Below, piece after piece: positions 16,387 through 23,940 of a stretch of 64,000 bases of DNA. The translations under genes and the position numbers were made by a program. Where the stretch lies: assembly GCA_900318145.1 (NCBI GenBank), contig ONJM01000005.1, positions 60,237-124,236 on the forward strand. The letters run 5' to 3'. How positions within the stretch are numbered: the stretch's first letter is position 1; every line of letters begins with the position of its first letter. The stretch is from an uncultured Eubacteriales bacterium (lineage in GTDB: Bacteria > Bacillota > Clostridia > Christensenellales > Aristaeellaceae). The notes under the pieces are model-generated. The model was not told the DNA's origin. It saw only the letters and a program-made list of their open reading frames with translations, and searched no databases.

Positions 16387-18324
16387 TTACTCATGAGAGC
16401 TGTCCTTCCTTTCCGATTCGCGTTCTGTTGTTCCTTCTTTCAGGATGATTACCGCGTCCGGGTCAAACTTGCGGTCCATGGTATGGGCGGCTTTCCGGTT
16501 GGCTACGGTATCGAAGACGATTGAGAAATCATAATCCGGGGGATACAGCTCTGAAGCCGGGACGAGAAGCTTCAGCCGGTTGTGGCGTACGGTCAGTTTC
16601 CGTCCCTGCAGCTGGATGATGACATTGCCGTCTTCATCCGACGGCCGGTAAACGATGGCGTTCTTTTTATCCGGCAGAAGCAGGACGCTGTCTCCCATGG
16701 TGAAACGCTCAAAACTTCCTTCTTTCCGGAGGCTCCGGCGCTGCAGGAGGGTAGCCGGAACCGGCATCGGGCGGTGCCGCCCTTCCGGCCTGGTGTCCGT
16801 TCCCTGATCCGTTACCTGCCGGGCCCGGGCAAGGAGTCCTTCGTCCATCCCCAGCCGCCGGGCAATTTCGATGGCGCAGCTTTTTCCGCTTTTGCCGAGC
16901 TCCAGGCGGTAAAGGGGCTGCAGGGTGACCTGATCAAAAGCCATCCGGGCGGATATTACGTGTTCGGTCTGTTCCGCCCATTGCTTGATCTTCGGGTCAT
17001 GCGTGGTGACCATAAAGAAGCAGCTGCGGCGGAGCAGTTCCTCCAGGACAGCCGCGGCGAGCCCGGAACCTTCCGCGGGATCCGTACCGCTGCCGAGCTC
17101 GTCCAGCAGCACCAGGCTGTCCCGGCTGCATTCCCGCAGGATGCGGATCACATTGGTCATGTGGCCGGAGAAAGTGGACAGATTCTGGCTGATGCTCTGG
17201 CTGTCTCCGATATCGCAGAGCACCCGGTCCATCATCCCGATGACGGTTCCTTCACCACAGGGAATGTGGAGCCCGCTCTGCGCCATCAGAGTGAGCAGGC
17301 CGACGGTTTTGAGACAGACGGTTTTTCCGCCGGTGTTCGGCCCTGTGACCGCGATGCCGGCATCCGGCAGGGACAGATCCAGGCTGAGCGGCACGCAGGT
17401 TTCCGGGTTCAGCAGCGGATGCCGGGCATCCGCCAGGCGGATCCGGCGCTCTGCCGTGATTTCCGCCGGGCGGGCATTCATATCTAGGCTCAGCTTGGCC
17501 CGGGCGAAGATCACATCCAGGTCTGTCATGACGCGGACCGCGTCTTCCAGCGGCTGCGCTTCGGCAGCGACCCGGTCGCTGAGTTCCCAGAGAATACGGC
17601 GTTCTTCCGTATCGATATCGACCAGCAGCTGATCCAGCTCCTGGCGCATGGAACGGACCGCGGAAGGCTCCATGAATACGGTGGAGCCTTTCCCGGAAAC
17701 TTCCACAATATGGCCGGGAAACTGATTCCGGAAGCGGTTCTGGACAGGCAGTACATAGGTTCCGCCCCGCCGGGTGATATATGTATCAGCCAGTTCCTTT
17801 TTGTGGTGTGAAATGAGCTGGTTCAGTTTTTCACGGATTCCCTGTTCTGTATGTTCCCGCTGACGGCGCAGATTCCGCAGGGCCGGAGAGGCGTCATCCA
17901 GCACGGCATCCTCCCGGACGGAGCGTCCGATATCCTCCTCCAGGAGACTCAGTTCGGGCAGTTCCGTGTACCAGGAGGCGATGGCGGCGCTGTACGCGGC
18001 CGCTCCCTGCAGGTAGCGGCGCAGGCGCCGTGTGGCCGCGCAGAAGCGCGCGACAGCGCAGAGGTCCGCGGAAGAAAGCATGCCGCCCTGGAGCGCCGCC
18101 GCCAGGCCGGACTGCGTGTTTTCTGTTTCCGTTAGGGGCGGAGTCCCCGCGTTTTCCATCACGCGGCGGGCGGCTGTGGTTTCCTCCATCCGCGCGCGGC
18201 AAAGGCTCTCATTCAGGATGGGCTCCGTTCCGCCCAGGATCCGGCGCGCGGACCGGGAGACTGCCCGTTCCTGCAATTGTTCAATGATATGGTCAAAACC
18301 AAGTGAAAGCATATCCTGTGTCAT
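16387..18324 (-). CDS. MutS2-like ATPase lacking the Smr nuclease domain
   Basis: The 645-residue protein matches MutS2: an N-terminal helical region starting LGFDHIIEQL, clamp and coiled-coil parts (SHHKKELADTYITRRGGTYV), then the ABC-type ATPase with Walker A TGPNTGGKT near 318, DIGDSQSISQNLSTFSGHM, and Walker B VLLDELGSGTDPAEG. After a small KOW-like barrel (GDSVLLLPDKKNAIVY) it ends without the Smr endonuclease domain of full MutS2, which is about 780 residues. Proteins of this shorter kind may act in ribosome or recombination quality control rather than mismatch repair. The stop is 30 bp from the end of the convergent nucleotidyltransferase gene. Confidence 0.85.
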   Translation of the reverse strand: MTQDMLSLGFDHIIEQLQERAVSRSARRILGGTEPILNESLCRARMEETTAARRVMENAGTPPLTETENTQSGLAAALQGGMLSSADLCAVARFCAATRRLRRYLQGAAAYSAAIASWYTELPELSLLEEDIGRSVREDAVLDDASPALRNLRRQREHTEQGIREKLNQLISHHKKELADTYITRRGGTYVLPVQNRFRNQFPGHIVEVSGKGSTVFMEPSAVRSMRQELDQLLVDIDTEERRILWELSDRVAAEAQPLEDAVRVMTDLDVIFARAKLSLDMNARPAEITAERRIRLADARHPLLNPETCVPLSLDLSLPDAGIAVTGPNTGGKTVCLKTVGLLTLMAQSGLHIPCGEGTVIGMMDRVLCDIGDSQSISQNLSTFSGHMTNVIRILRECSRDSLVLLDELGSGTDPAEGSGLAAAVLEELLRRSCFFMVTTHDPKIKQWAEQTEHVISARMAFDQVTLQPLYRLELGKSGKSCAIEIARRLGMDEGLLARARQVTDQGTDTRPEGRHRPMPVPATLLQRRSLRKEGSFERFTMGDSVLLLPDKKNAIVYRPSDEDGNVIIQLQGRKLTVRHNRLKLLVPASELYPPDYDFSIVFDTVANRKAAHTMDRKFDPDAVIILKEGTTERESERKDSSHE

Positions 18325-18843
18325 GGTGATCCCTCTTGTTCATTATTGATATGACATGAACAAGAACCGGAGAATGCGGCAGGGGAGCACCGGAAAAAGG
18401 TAAACAAAAAAGTGCCCGGACTCTGCCTGTACCGCGCCATGGCATCAGCAAACAAGCGGTCATGCCGCCGCTTTCTTTTGTTCAGCCATGTTCCCCGTTA
18501 CAGAACAGTCTCCAAACACACCTCGTGATGCAGGATTGCCTGTTCATCAAAAATCAGGATCACTGCGCTGAAATTATAATCCGGACAGCGGTTCCCTGTC
18601 AATTGGAAGTTGCCTGTTCGCTGCCTTTTCGGTAAAATGCTGACTGAATGAAAAACGGGAAGCTTCCGATTGCCGGAAGGACGAAAACGGTCCGAAGGGA
18701 ACGGCCGTATGAGCAGGCTGCCTGTGTGGAAGACGGGGAGCTGAAACAATTGATCTGAATGTGTCAAAAACAGCTACAGGCAATTGTGATATATTTTTAC
18801 GGCCGGGAATATCATATGATCCTTCCGAAAGGAGGGCGTGTCC
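18325..18843. other. 519-bp intergenic region between divergent genes
   Basis: No convincing gene is seen. It contains a small hairpin near 18460-18480 (AAGCGG/CCGCTT arms with a T-rich tail) and a good promoter (next entry). A 36-codon open frame starts near 18648 but has no ribosome-binding site. Confidence 0.5.
18610..18638 (+). promoter_or_regulatory. Promoter-like sequence
   Basis: TTGCCT (18610-18615) and TAAAAT (18633-18638) with a 17-bp spacer point toward the CD3324-like gene about 200 bp downstream. The long leader is unexplained, so it may be a chance match. Confidence 0.4.
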
Positions 18844-19590
18844 ATGGGATACAGAAACGCGCAGGATATTTTTCCGAAAGGGCTCCTGAGACAGATCCAG
18901 CGGTATGTGGCCGGCGAGACGATTTATATTCCGGCCCGGGACGGGCGGAAAGCCTGGGGTGAAACATCCGGATACCAGCGCTATATCCGGGAAAGAAACG
19001 AAGAAATCCGCGCCGGCTTTGCTGCCGGCCTGACGGCTGAAGAGCTGATGGACAAATACGCGCTCTCCTACGATTCCATTAAACGGATCGTGTACAACAG
19101 GAAGGAGACCGCAATGCTGAAATACAGCGCCACACTGTCCGCCGCGAAAGCCTACGCCGACGCGGGAAAACTGGACGCCTGGATCCATCTGTACCTGAAT
19201 GAGGAAGGACGGAATATTCCTTTCTCTGACGGCCTGAAACTGTTTGACCGGTACTATATCAGTCCGGCGCTGTTTCCGGTCAGTTTCTTCAAACGATGCA
19301 CCGGGCCGGAACCGGAGATGAAGTACCGGATCGACAGGGACTGGTGGGAGCATCGGATCCGGGAACTGGAGAAGGCGATTCCGGAAAATGATGATCTGCC
19401 TCCCCTGATCATCCATTATACGGAGGGGAAATTTGAACTGAACGACGGGAACCATCGCCATAAGGCATATGAGAATCTGGGGATTGAAAAAGCCTGGGTG
19501 ATCATCTGGATTACGGAAAAGGAAGAACTGGATGATTTCATGGAAAAATACGGCGACTATGTCAGAAACTGCAGGGTTATCCGAAAATAA
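18844..19590 (+). CDS. CD3324-type HTH domain fused to a ParB-like domain
   Basis: The 248-residue protein joins two parts. Residues 1-85 match the CD3324/Mor-like DNA-binding family (YRNAQDIFPKGLLRQIQRYV, a WGETSGYQRYI stretch, then an HTH ending DSIKRIVYNRKE). Residues about 150-235 resemble a ParB/sulfiredoxin-like fold (PLIIHYTEGKFELNDGNHRH followed by KAYENLG), where GNHRHKA recalls the ParB GxxR box. Between them lies a helical segment with ACYLHLY-like features (KLDAWIHLYLNEEG). ATG 18844 has GGAGG eight bases upstream. It is probably a regulator; its target is unknown. Confidence 0.7.
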   Translation: MGYRNAQDIFPKGLLRQIQRYVAGETIYIPARDGRKAWGETSGYQRYIRERNEEIRAGFAAGLTAEELMDKYALSYDSIKRIVYNRKETAMLKYSATLSAAKAYADAGKLDAWIHLYLNEEGRNIPFSDGLKLFDRYYISPALFPVSFFKRCTGPEPEMKYRIDRDWWEHRIRELEKAIPENDDLPPLIIHYTEGKFELNDGNHRHKAYENLGIEKAWVIIWITEKEELDDFMEKYGDYVRNCRVIRK

Positions 19591-19649
19591 GGCGGTGAAG
19601 TTGACAGATCGGCTTCCCCGGTAACGGCAGACAGGAAGACGGATGAATC

Positions 19650-19684
19650 ACCGGCAGCTGCGTAAAAAGCAGACTGCCGGTTTT
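19650..19684 (+). terminator. Hairpin after the CD3324-like gene
   Basis: ACCGGCAG (19650-19657) pairs with CTGCCGGT (19674-19681) and is followed by a short T stretch. The T-tract has only four T, so it is a weak terminator. Confidence 0.5.
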
Positions 19685-19747
19685 CAGCTGTCACGGGACA
19701 GAACAGACCAGATGAGGCGTGTCATGGGAAGCGGCCGATATGGTTTC

Positions 19748-19778
19748 TTGACTTAGAGTCAGCTTTAAGATATATGAT
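19748..19778 (+). promoter_or_regulatory. MerR-type promoter (19-bp spacer) for the SDR gene
   Basis: TTGACT (19748-19753) and TATGAT (19773-19778) are separated by 19 bp. The spacer carries an imperfect dyad, CTTAGAG...CTTTAAG. A long spacer with an internal dyad is the hallmark of promoters twisted by MerR-family activators, and the sequence resembles those of AdhR-like regulators that respond to reactive aldehydes. No MerR gene is near. Confidence 0.6.
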
Positions 19779-19806
19779 GTAAAAAAAGACGCTGGAGGAC
19801 CTGCGG

Positions 19807-20559
19807 ATGTATAACGTAAAGGGAAAATGGGCGCTGATTACCGGCGTGGCGCGGGGGATCGGTTATCTGACCGCAAAGTTTATGGCGGAGCAGGGATGCA
19901 ATCTGATTCTGCACAGCCGTGATATTGCGCATACGGAAAAAGTACTGGCGGAAGTTCGTTCTGCCGGTGTTTCCGCCTGTTCAGTAGCGGCAGATCTCAA
20001 TGATCCGGACGCTGTGAAAAGGATGCTGGCGGAGATCGACGGACTCGGCGTGGATGTGGATATTGTGCTGAACAACGCGGGACTGCAGATTGCCTATCGG
20101 ACAGACTATTGCGAGACGCCGGTATCCGACTATGAGATCAGCTTCCGGGTGAACACCATTGCCCCGGCAATGATCTGCTACCATTTCCTGCCGAAAATGA
20201 TCAGAAAGGGAACCGGCAGGATCCTGAACACGACCAGCGGTATCGCGCTGGATGTATGCCAGGCGGGATATTCCGCCAGCAAGGCGGCGCTGGACAAGAT
20301 CACCATCGATCTTGGAAGCAAAGTGCAGGGAACGGATGTGCTGATTAATCTGACGGATCCCGGCTGGTGCCGGACAGATCTGGGCGGAGCGCAGGCGCCT
20401 AACGCGCCGGAGAGCGCGATCCCCGGAATTGTTGTCGGCGTTTTCGTAAATGACGGAAAATCAGGCCGGTATCTCGGCGCGCAGAACTTCTCCGGGATGA
20501 CACTGGAAGATGCTGTCCGGAAGGCGGAAAAAGAATTCGACAGTCCGTACGGAAAATAA
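19807..20559 (+). CDS. Short-chain dehydrogenase/reductase
   Basis: The 250-residue protein has the Rossmann nucleotide motif TGVARGIG (12-19), NNAG near 95, catalytic Ser in TTSGIA and the YSASK pair (Y155, K159), all needed for SDR activity. The loop PGWCRTDLGG follows, as in classical SDRs. The cofactor is not certain. It is the first gene after a MerR-type promoter and is followed 102 bp later by a flavin reductase-like gene, suggesting a small redox or detoxification unit. GGAGG lies about eight bases before ATG 19807. Confidence 0.88.
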   Translation: MYNVKGKWALITGVARGIGYLTAKFMAEQGCNLILHSRDIAHTEKVLAEVRSAGVSACSVAADLNDPDAVKRMLAEIDGLGVDVDIVLNNAGLQIAYRTDYCETPVSDYEISFRVNTIAPAMICYHFLPKMIRKGTGRILNTTSGIALDVCQAGYSASKAALDKITIDLGSKVQGTDVLINLTDPGWCRTDLGGAQAPNAPESAIPGIVVGVFVNDGKSGRYLGAQNFSGMTLEDAVRKAEKEFDSPYGK

Positions 20560-20661
20560 ACGGGAAGCAGGAGCGCAGGCAATGCGCTTATGAGCATTGA
20601 GGGCGGAAGGGAAACAAAGCGGAGGGCTTCCGGAGGACGATCACGCGGGAGGATTGATGCT

Positions 20662-21240
20662 GTGAAAGAGAAAGTCAACATCACTGATTACGCAAATCTG
20701 ATTGCCAAAGTGCTGCCGAAGGGGATTCTGCTGAACACAAACGGCGACAAATTCAACACCATGGTTATCGGCTGGGGCCATCTGGGCACATTGTGGAGCA
20801 GGCCGACATTCCATGTCTACGTTCGCCAGGGAAGATATACAAAAAGTCAGCTGGATAAAACCGGGGAGTTTACGGTCAGCATACCGCTGGATCTGCCGGA
20901 CGCGAGGATCAACAAAATCTGCGGCTGGCAGTCCGGATATCAGATTGACAAAGTAAAGGAAGCGGGACTGGAACTGGAGGAAGCGGAGGTTATCCATACG
21001 CCCGGGATCAGACAATATCCGCTGACCGTTGAATGCAGGGTTCTTTACGCGCAGGATCAGGATCTTGACAGGATTCCGGAAGATATCCGCAGCAGGATGT
21101 ATCCGCAGGATGTGGACGGGACCTATCCGATGGCAAACCGGGATTCTCATACCATGTATGTCGGGGAGATAGTGGACGCCTATGTGATCCGTGAACAGGA
21201 CCGCGGCATGGACAAAAAGCCTGAAGGCAGCGGGCGTTGA
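20662..21240 (+). CDS. Flavin reductase-like (FMN-binding split barrel) protein
   Basis: About 192 residues with the flavin reductase-like fold: an N-terminal VLPKGILLNTNGDKFNTMV strand pair, GWGHLGTLWSRPTFHVYVR and GEFTVSIPLD. Members bind FMN and reduce it or use it in oxidoreduction. GTG 20662 is chosen because GGGAGG sits nine bases before it; an upstream ATG (20590) would add 24 basic residues unlike the family. The last dozen residues (DRGMDKKPEGSGR) run into a fragment of another gene in a different frame, so the original C-terminus may have been replaced. Confidence 0.78.
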   Translation: MKEKVNITDYANLIAKVLPKGILLNTNGDKFNTMVIGWGHLGTLWSRPTFHVYVRQGRYTKSQLDKTGEFTVSIPLDLPDARINKICGWQSGYQIDKVKEAGLELEEAEVIHTPGIRQYPLTVECRVLYAQDQDLDRIPEDIRSRMYPQDVDGTYPMANRDSHTMYVGEIVDAYVIREQDRGMDKKPEGSGR

Positions 21241-21370
21241 AGCTGAGGCGGATGTGTATCCCACAGACGTGCACGCTTTTGATATGCTCTTTCCGGAGCA
21301 GGAGACCGCAAAGCGGGCCAGCGAGAAACTGCTGGAACAGGTTGGCTTTGCGCTTGCGCGGAAAGTCTGA
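21221..21370 (+). pseudogene. C-terminal remnant of an alpha/beta-hydrolase (esterase/lipase type)
   Basis: A 49-codon open stretch without a start reads LKAAGVEAEADVYPTDVHAF and then DMLFPEQETAKRASEKLLEQ, the usual end of hormone-sensitive-lipase-type esterases, including the His in the DVHAF motif. It overlaps the end of the flavin reductase gene in another frame, so a deletion probably joined the two genes. Confidence 0.65.
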
Positions 21371-21441
21371 AAGGCCAGGGATAACCGGACAGCAGATTAC
21401 ACTCCGGCAGCGAAAGCAGCCGTCTCAGCTTTACGAAAATG

Positions 21442-21470
21442 TTGACTTGTGAAAAATCATAAAGTATGTG
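21442..21470 (+). promoter_or_regulatory. Possible promoter of the GNAT gene
   Basis: TTGACT (21442-21447) is followed after 17 bp by TATGTG (21465-21470), 112 bp before the acetyltransferase start. The -10 is a weak match. Confidence 0.4.
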
Positions 21471-21582
21471 ACCGATGATATCCCGCTGTATTCCCAGGGG
21501 CGAACCGGCACGGTATATCACTGTAAACTTCGGGACTTTCGGATGATGGAAAGCCTGTAATGATCATCAAGGGGAGTGCGCT

Positions 21583-22065
21583 ATGATTGAGTTCAGAAAG
21601 TTTTCTGACTTTCCGAGGGGTACCATGTACGATATCCTGCAGGATGCTTATTCCTTTGATGCCAGGAACAAACAGGTCTGGGACAGGAACTGGAAGGAAT
21701 CGGACGATTTCTTTTATGACAATCCCGGAATTGCCGACAAATACAGCCTGGTTTCCTGCCTGGACGGAAAACCCATCGGGTTTGTGACGTGGGATCCGCG
21801 CAACAGGCCTGAATACGTCGAGATCGGTCACAACGGGATCCGCGAACAATATAAAGGCCGTGGATACGGCCGGCTGCAGCTGGAGGAAGCAATCCGGAGG
21901 ATACGAACGTACGAGGGACTGAAGCGGATTATCGTCTGCACAAACAGCAGCCTGATTGCTCCGAAGAATTATGAATCCGCCGGCTTTGTCCTGTACGACA
22001 GAAAACCGAACGAAACGGAAAGCGCTTTTACCGGGGATTATCTTTATTATGAGATGATTCTGTAA
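21583..22065 (+). CDS. GNAT-family N-acetyltransferase
   Basis: The 160-residue protein has the GNAT acetyl-CoA loop at about residues 88-96 (QYKGRGYGRLQLEEAI; motif Q/RxxGxG/A), preceded by VEIGHNGIRE and followed by IIVCTNSSLIAPKNYESAGF, the usual strand-and-Asn/Tyr region. Its acceptor is unknown. GGGGAG lies about seven bases before ATG 21583. It is followed 43 bp later by a deaminase gene in the same direction. Confidence 0.85.
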   Translation: MIEFRKFSDFPRGTMYDILQDAYSFDARNKQVWDRNWKESDDFFYDNPGIADKYSLVSCLDGKPIGFVTWDPRNRPEYVEIGHNGIREQYKGRGYGRLQLEEAIRRIRTYEGLKRIIVCTNSSLIAPKNYESAGFVLYDRKPNETESAFTGDYLYYEMIL

Positions 22066-22108
22066 ATGAGAACGGTATGATATCAAAAACGCAGGAGAAT
22101 ACTGACAG

Positions 22109-22636
22109 ATGGGCCATGAAAAATATATGAAGCGCTGTTATGAACTGGCTGTACGGGCAGGGAAAAAAGGATTCGACACCTTTGGCGCTGTGCTTGTTCA
22201 TAACGGGCAGATCCTTGAAGAAGCTGAAAACACAGCGGACTGGGACAAAGGCATTTTCGGCCATGCGGAATTCAACCTGGTGCATCAGTGCGCGAACAAG
22301 TATTCCGACGCGGTGCTGAGGGAATCCACACTGTACACAAGCTGCGCTCCCTGCGAGCGCTGCCTTTGCGCCATCGCTTCCCTGGGCGTTGAGAACGTCG
22401 TTTTCGGTGTATCCTATGAGGCGTTTTCGCAGCTGACTCCCGGCGAGGCATCCCCGATTGACAGGGAAGACCTGCTCCGAAAGCTTGGGATCCGGATGAA
22501 ACTGACCGGTCCGGTTCTTGAAGATGAAGGGATGCATGTTTTCGAATGGTGGGGCGGAGACTGCCGCCCGCTGGAGGAATTGATCGCGGAAATGGCGGAG
22601 GTAAAGAGAAAGATAATGAGGAATGGCGGCGAATGA
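22109..22636 (+). CDS. Nucleoside/base deaminase (CDA superfamily)
   Basis: The 175-residue enzyme has the zinc motifs HAE (GHAEFN near 52) and PCxxC (CAPCERCLC near 80) that define cytidine-deaminase-like enzymes. The length and the TSCAPCERC form resemble guanine/nucleoside deaminases of the GuaD/TadA group acting on a free base or nucleoside. The C-terminal helix (EELIAEMAEVKRKIM) is extra. AGGAG lies 11 bases before ATG 22109. The stop overlaps a small phosphatase fragment (22636). Confidence 0.85.
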   Translation: MGHEKYMKRCYELAVRAGKKGFDTFGAVLVHNGQILEEAENTADWDKGIFGHAEFNLVHQCANKYSDAVLRESTLYTSCAPCERCLCAIASLGVENVVFGVSYEAFSQLTPGEASPIDREDLLRKLGIRMKLTGPVLEDEGMHVFEWWGGDCRPLEELIAEMAEVKRKIMRNGGE

Positions 22637-22686
22637 TGAAGAATGACATCAAAGTGCTGTTTATCTGCCATGGCAGCAATGACTGA
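22636..22686 (+). pseudogene. 5' tip of a low-molecular-weight protein-tyrosine phosphatase gene
   Basis: Sixteen codons (MKNDIKVLFICHGSND) match the first strand and start of the P-loop of LMW phosphatases (normally VLFVCHGNICRS) and then stop, before the catalytic Arg. The start overlaps the deaminase stop (TGATG), so it was probably the next gene of that operon. A second truncated copy of the same 5' tip lies at 25510. Confidence 0.65.
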
Positions 22687-22761
22687 GGGGTTGGTGGGAC
22701 AAACCTGAATCGCGGCAGGCAAAAAGGAAACGAAAAAAGGCCACCCTACATATTTTATAGG

Positions 22762-22791
22762 TTGTATTATATCTATTTTTAGTGATATTAT
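22762..22791 (+). promoter_or_regulatory. Possible promoter of the phd-doc operon
   Basis: TTGTAT (22762-22767) and TATTAT (22786-22791) are 18 bp apart in an AT-rich stretch, 25 bp before the Phd gene start. Confidence 0.45.
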
Positions 22792-22815
22792 GTTAACTAA
22801 AGGAGGGATAAACGC

Positions 22816-23058
22816 ATGAATATCGATACAAATTCGATTGTGACTGCGACAGAAGCCAATCAGAACTTTTCCCGTGTGGCCAGGCTTGCTGAAAAGCGGG
22901 GAAGAGTTGTTGTGTTCAAAAACAACCGGCCCAAACTGCTTGTAATCGATCTAGATACAGAACCTCAGATTGAAATGAGTGAGGACGAAAAACTGGAGTT
23001 TGTTGCCGGCAGGATTCTGCGGGAGCACCGGGCTGCGTTTGAGGAGTTGGCGAAATGA
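22816..23058 (+). CDS. phd: Phd/YefM-type antitoxin
   Basis: The 80-residue protein has the Phd/YefM N-terminal DNA-binding fold (IVTATEANQNFSRVARLAEK, then RVVVFKNNRPKLLVI) and an acidic, helical C-terminus that would wrap around Doc. It probably represses its own operon and neutralises the toxin. Start ATG 22816 has GGAGGG eight bases upstream. The stop overlaps the Doc start as ATGA (23055-23058). Confidence 0.9.
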   Translation: MNIDTNSIVTATEANQNFSRVARLAEKRGRVVVFKNNRPKLLVIDLDTEPQIEMSEDEKLEFVAGRILREHRAAFEELAK

Positions 23059-23432
23059 TTAAGTTCTCAAAAGAGAAAGTATTACTCCTGCATCAGCTCA
23101 TGGCTGAAGCGACAGGCGGAAGTGTCGGTGTAAGGGATGAAGGGCTGCTGGATTCGGCGCTTGAAGGAGTCTTTGCCGGATTCGGTGATCAGGAATTTTA
23201 TCCGACCAAGGAAGAAAAAGGGGCAAGGCTTGGCTATACGCTGATCTCCAACCATGCTTTTATTGATGGAAATAAGCGGATCGGTGTGTATATTATGCTG
23301 TCCTTCCTGGAAATGAACGGGATCCGCTTGCAATGCACCGATGATGAATTGGTAGATATCGGCCTTTCCGTTGCCTCGGGCAGAATGAGATATGAAGAAC
23401 TGCTTCAATGGGTTCTGGATCACAAGGCATAA
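23055..23432 (+). CDS. doc: Doc-type Fic toxin
   Basis: The 125-residue protein has the Fic motif NHAFIDGNKRIG (about 66-77), with the catalytic His and the GNKR of Doc. Known Doc proteins phosphorylate elongation factor Tu and stop translation. The small size and the partner Phd gene identify a classic addiction module. It is in a chromosomal junction zone next to an ICE, where such modules stabilise the region. Confidence 0.92.
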   Translation: MIKFSKEKVLLLHQLMAEATGGSVGVRDEGLLDSALEGVFAGFGDQEFYPTKEEKGARLGYTLISNHAFIDGNKRIGVYIMLSFLEMNGIRLQCTDDELVDIGLSVASGRMRYEELLQWVLDHKA

Positions 23433-23940
23433 ATATGCTTTTCTTTGTTGGTGACTTAATCGATTCACTATTGGTTTCTCAAACTCAAACACAGTAATAT
23501 GATTTATGATACTACCGTTTTACTACCTTTGGTGATACGATGCCATGAAAATGAATTCCGAACCGTTCAGGATTCTAAATTTAACAGCTATGCGGAACAA
23601 GGATGTTCGGCAAAAACGACATTGCATTGTCGATTTTGCCGAATGATCGTTGTATATGCCTGGACAGCGGAGAACTGGGGATTGATCGGTGTGCGGAAAT
23701 AATTGCCCGGTTATATTGAATGCGGTAAGGTTTGAAGACTTGACAAATGTCAATTTGGCACGATACGTGCGTTGAAACGCAGACACGATACAGCAATGTA
23801 AAGAAACTTCTCTAATCGAAAAAATCCACAGTCTGCATGAGATTTCGATTTCATCCTTGACTTGCCTTGGGCACAATGGTAATATCTATTCGAAAACTTT
23901 TACAGTATTGTTGTATTTTTCGGATAGGGAGGCTTCCGGA
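23433..23940. other. 508-bp AT-rich gap between Doc and the DUF4143 ATPase
   Basis: No credible gene is present: open frames here lack ribosome-binding sites and family features. It contains an ACTACCGTTTTACTACC sequence at 23511 that recurs in form near 25348, and the 16-bp inverted repeat listed next. Confidence 0.5.
23606..23643. repeat. 16-bp inverted repeat containing TTTTGCCG motif
   Basis: Arms 23606-23621 and 23628-23643 (TTCGGCAAAA... and ...TTTTGCCGAA) pair with one mismatch around a six-base loop. The right arm, ATTTTGCCGAATGAT, is very close to GTTTTGCCGAGTGAT at 25402-25416 beyond the ATPase gene. Confidence 0.6.
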
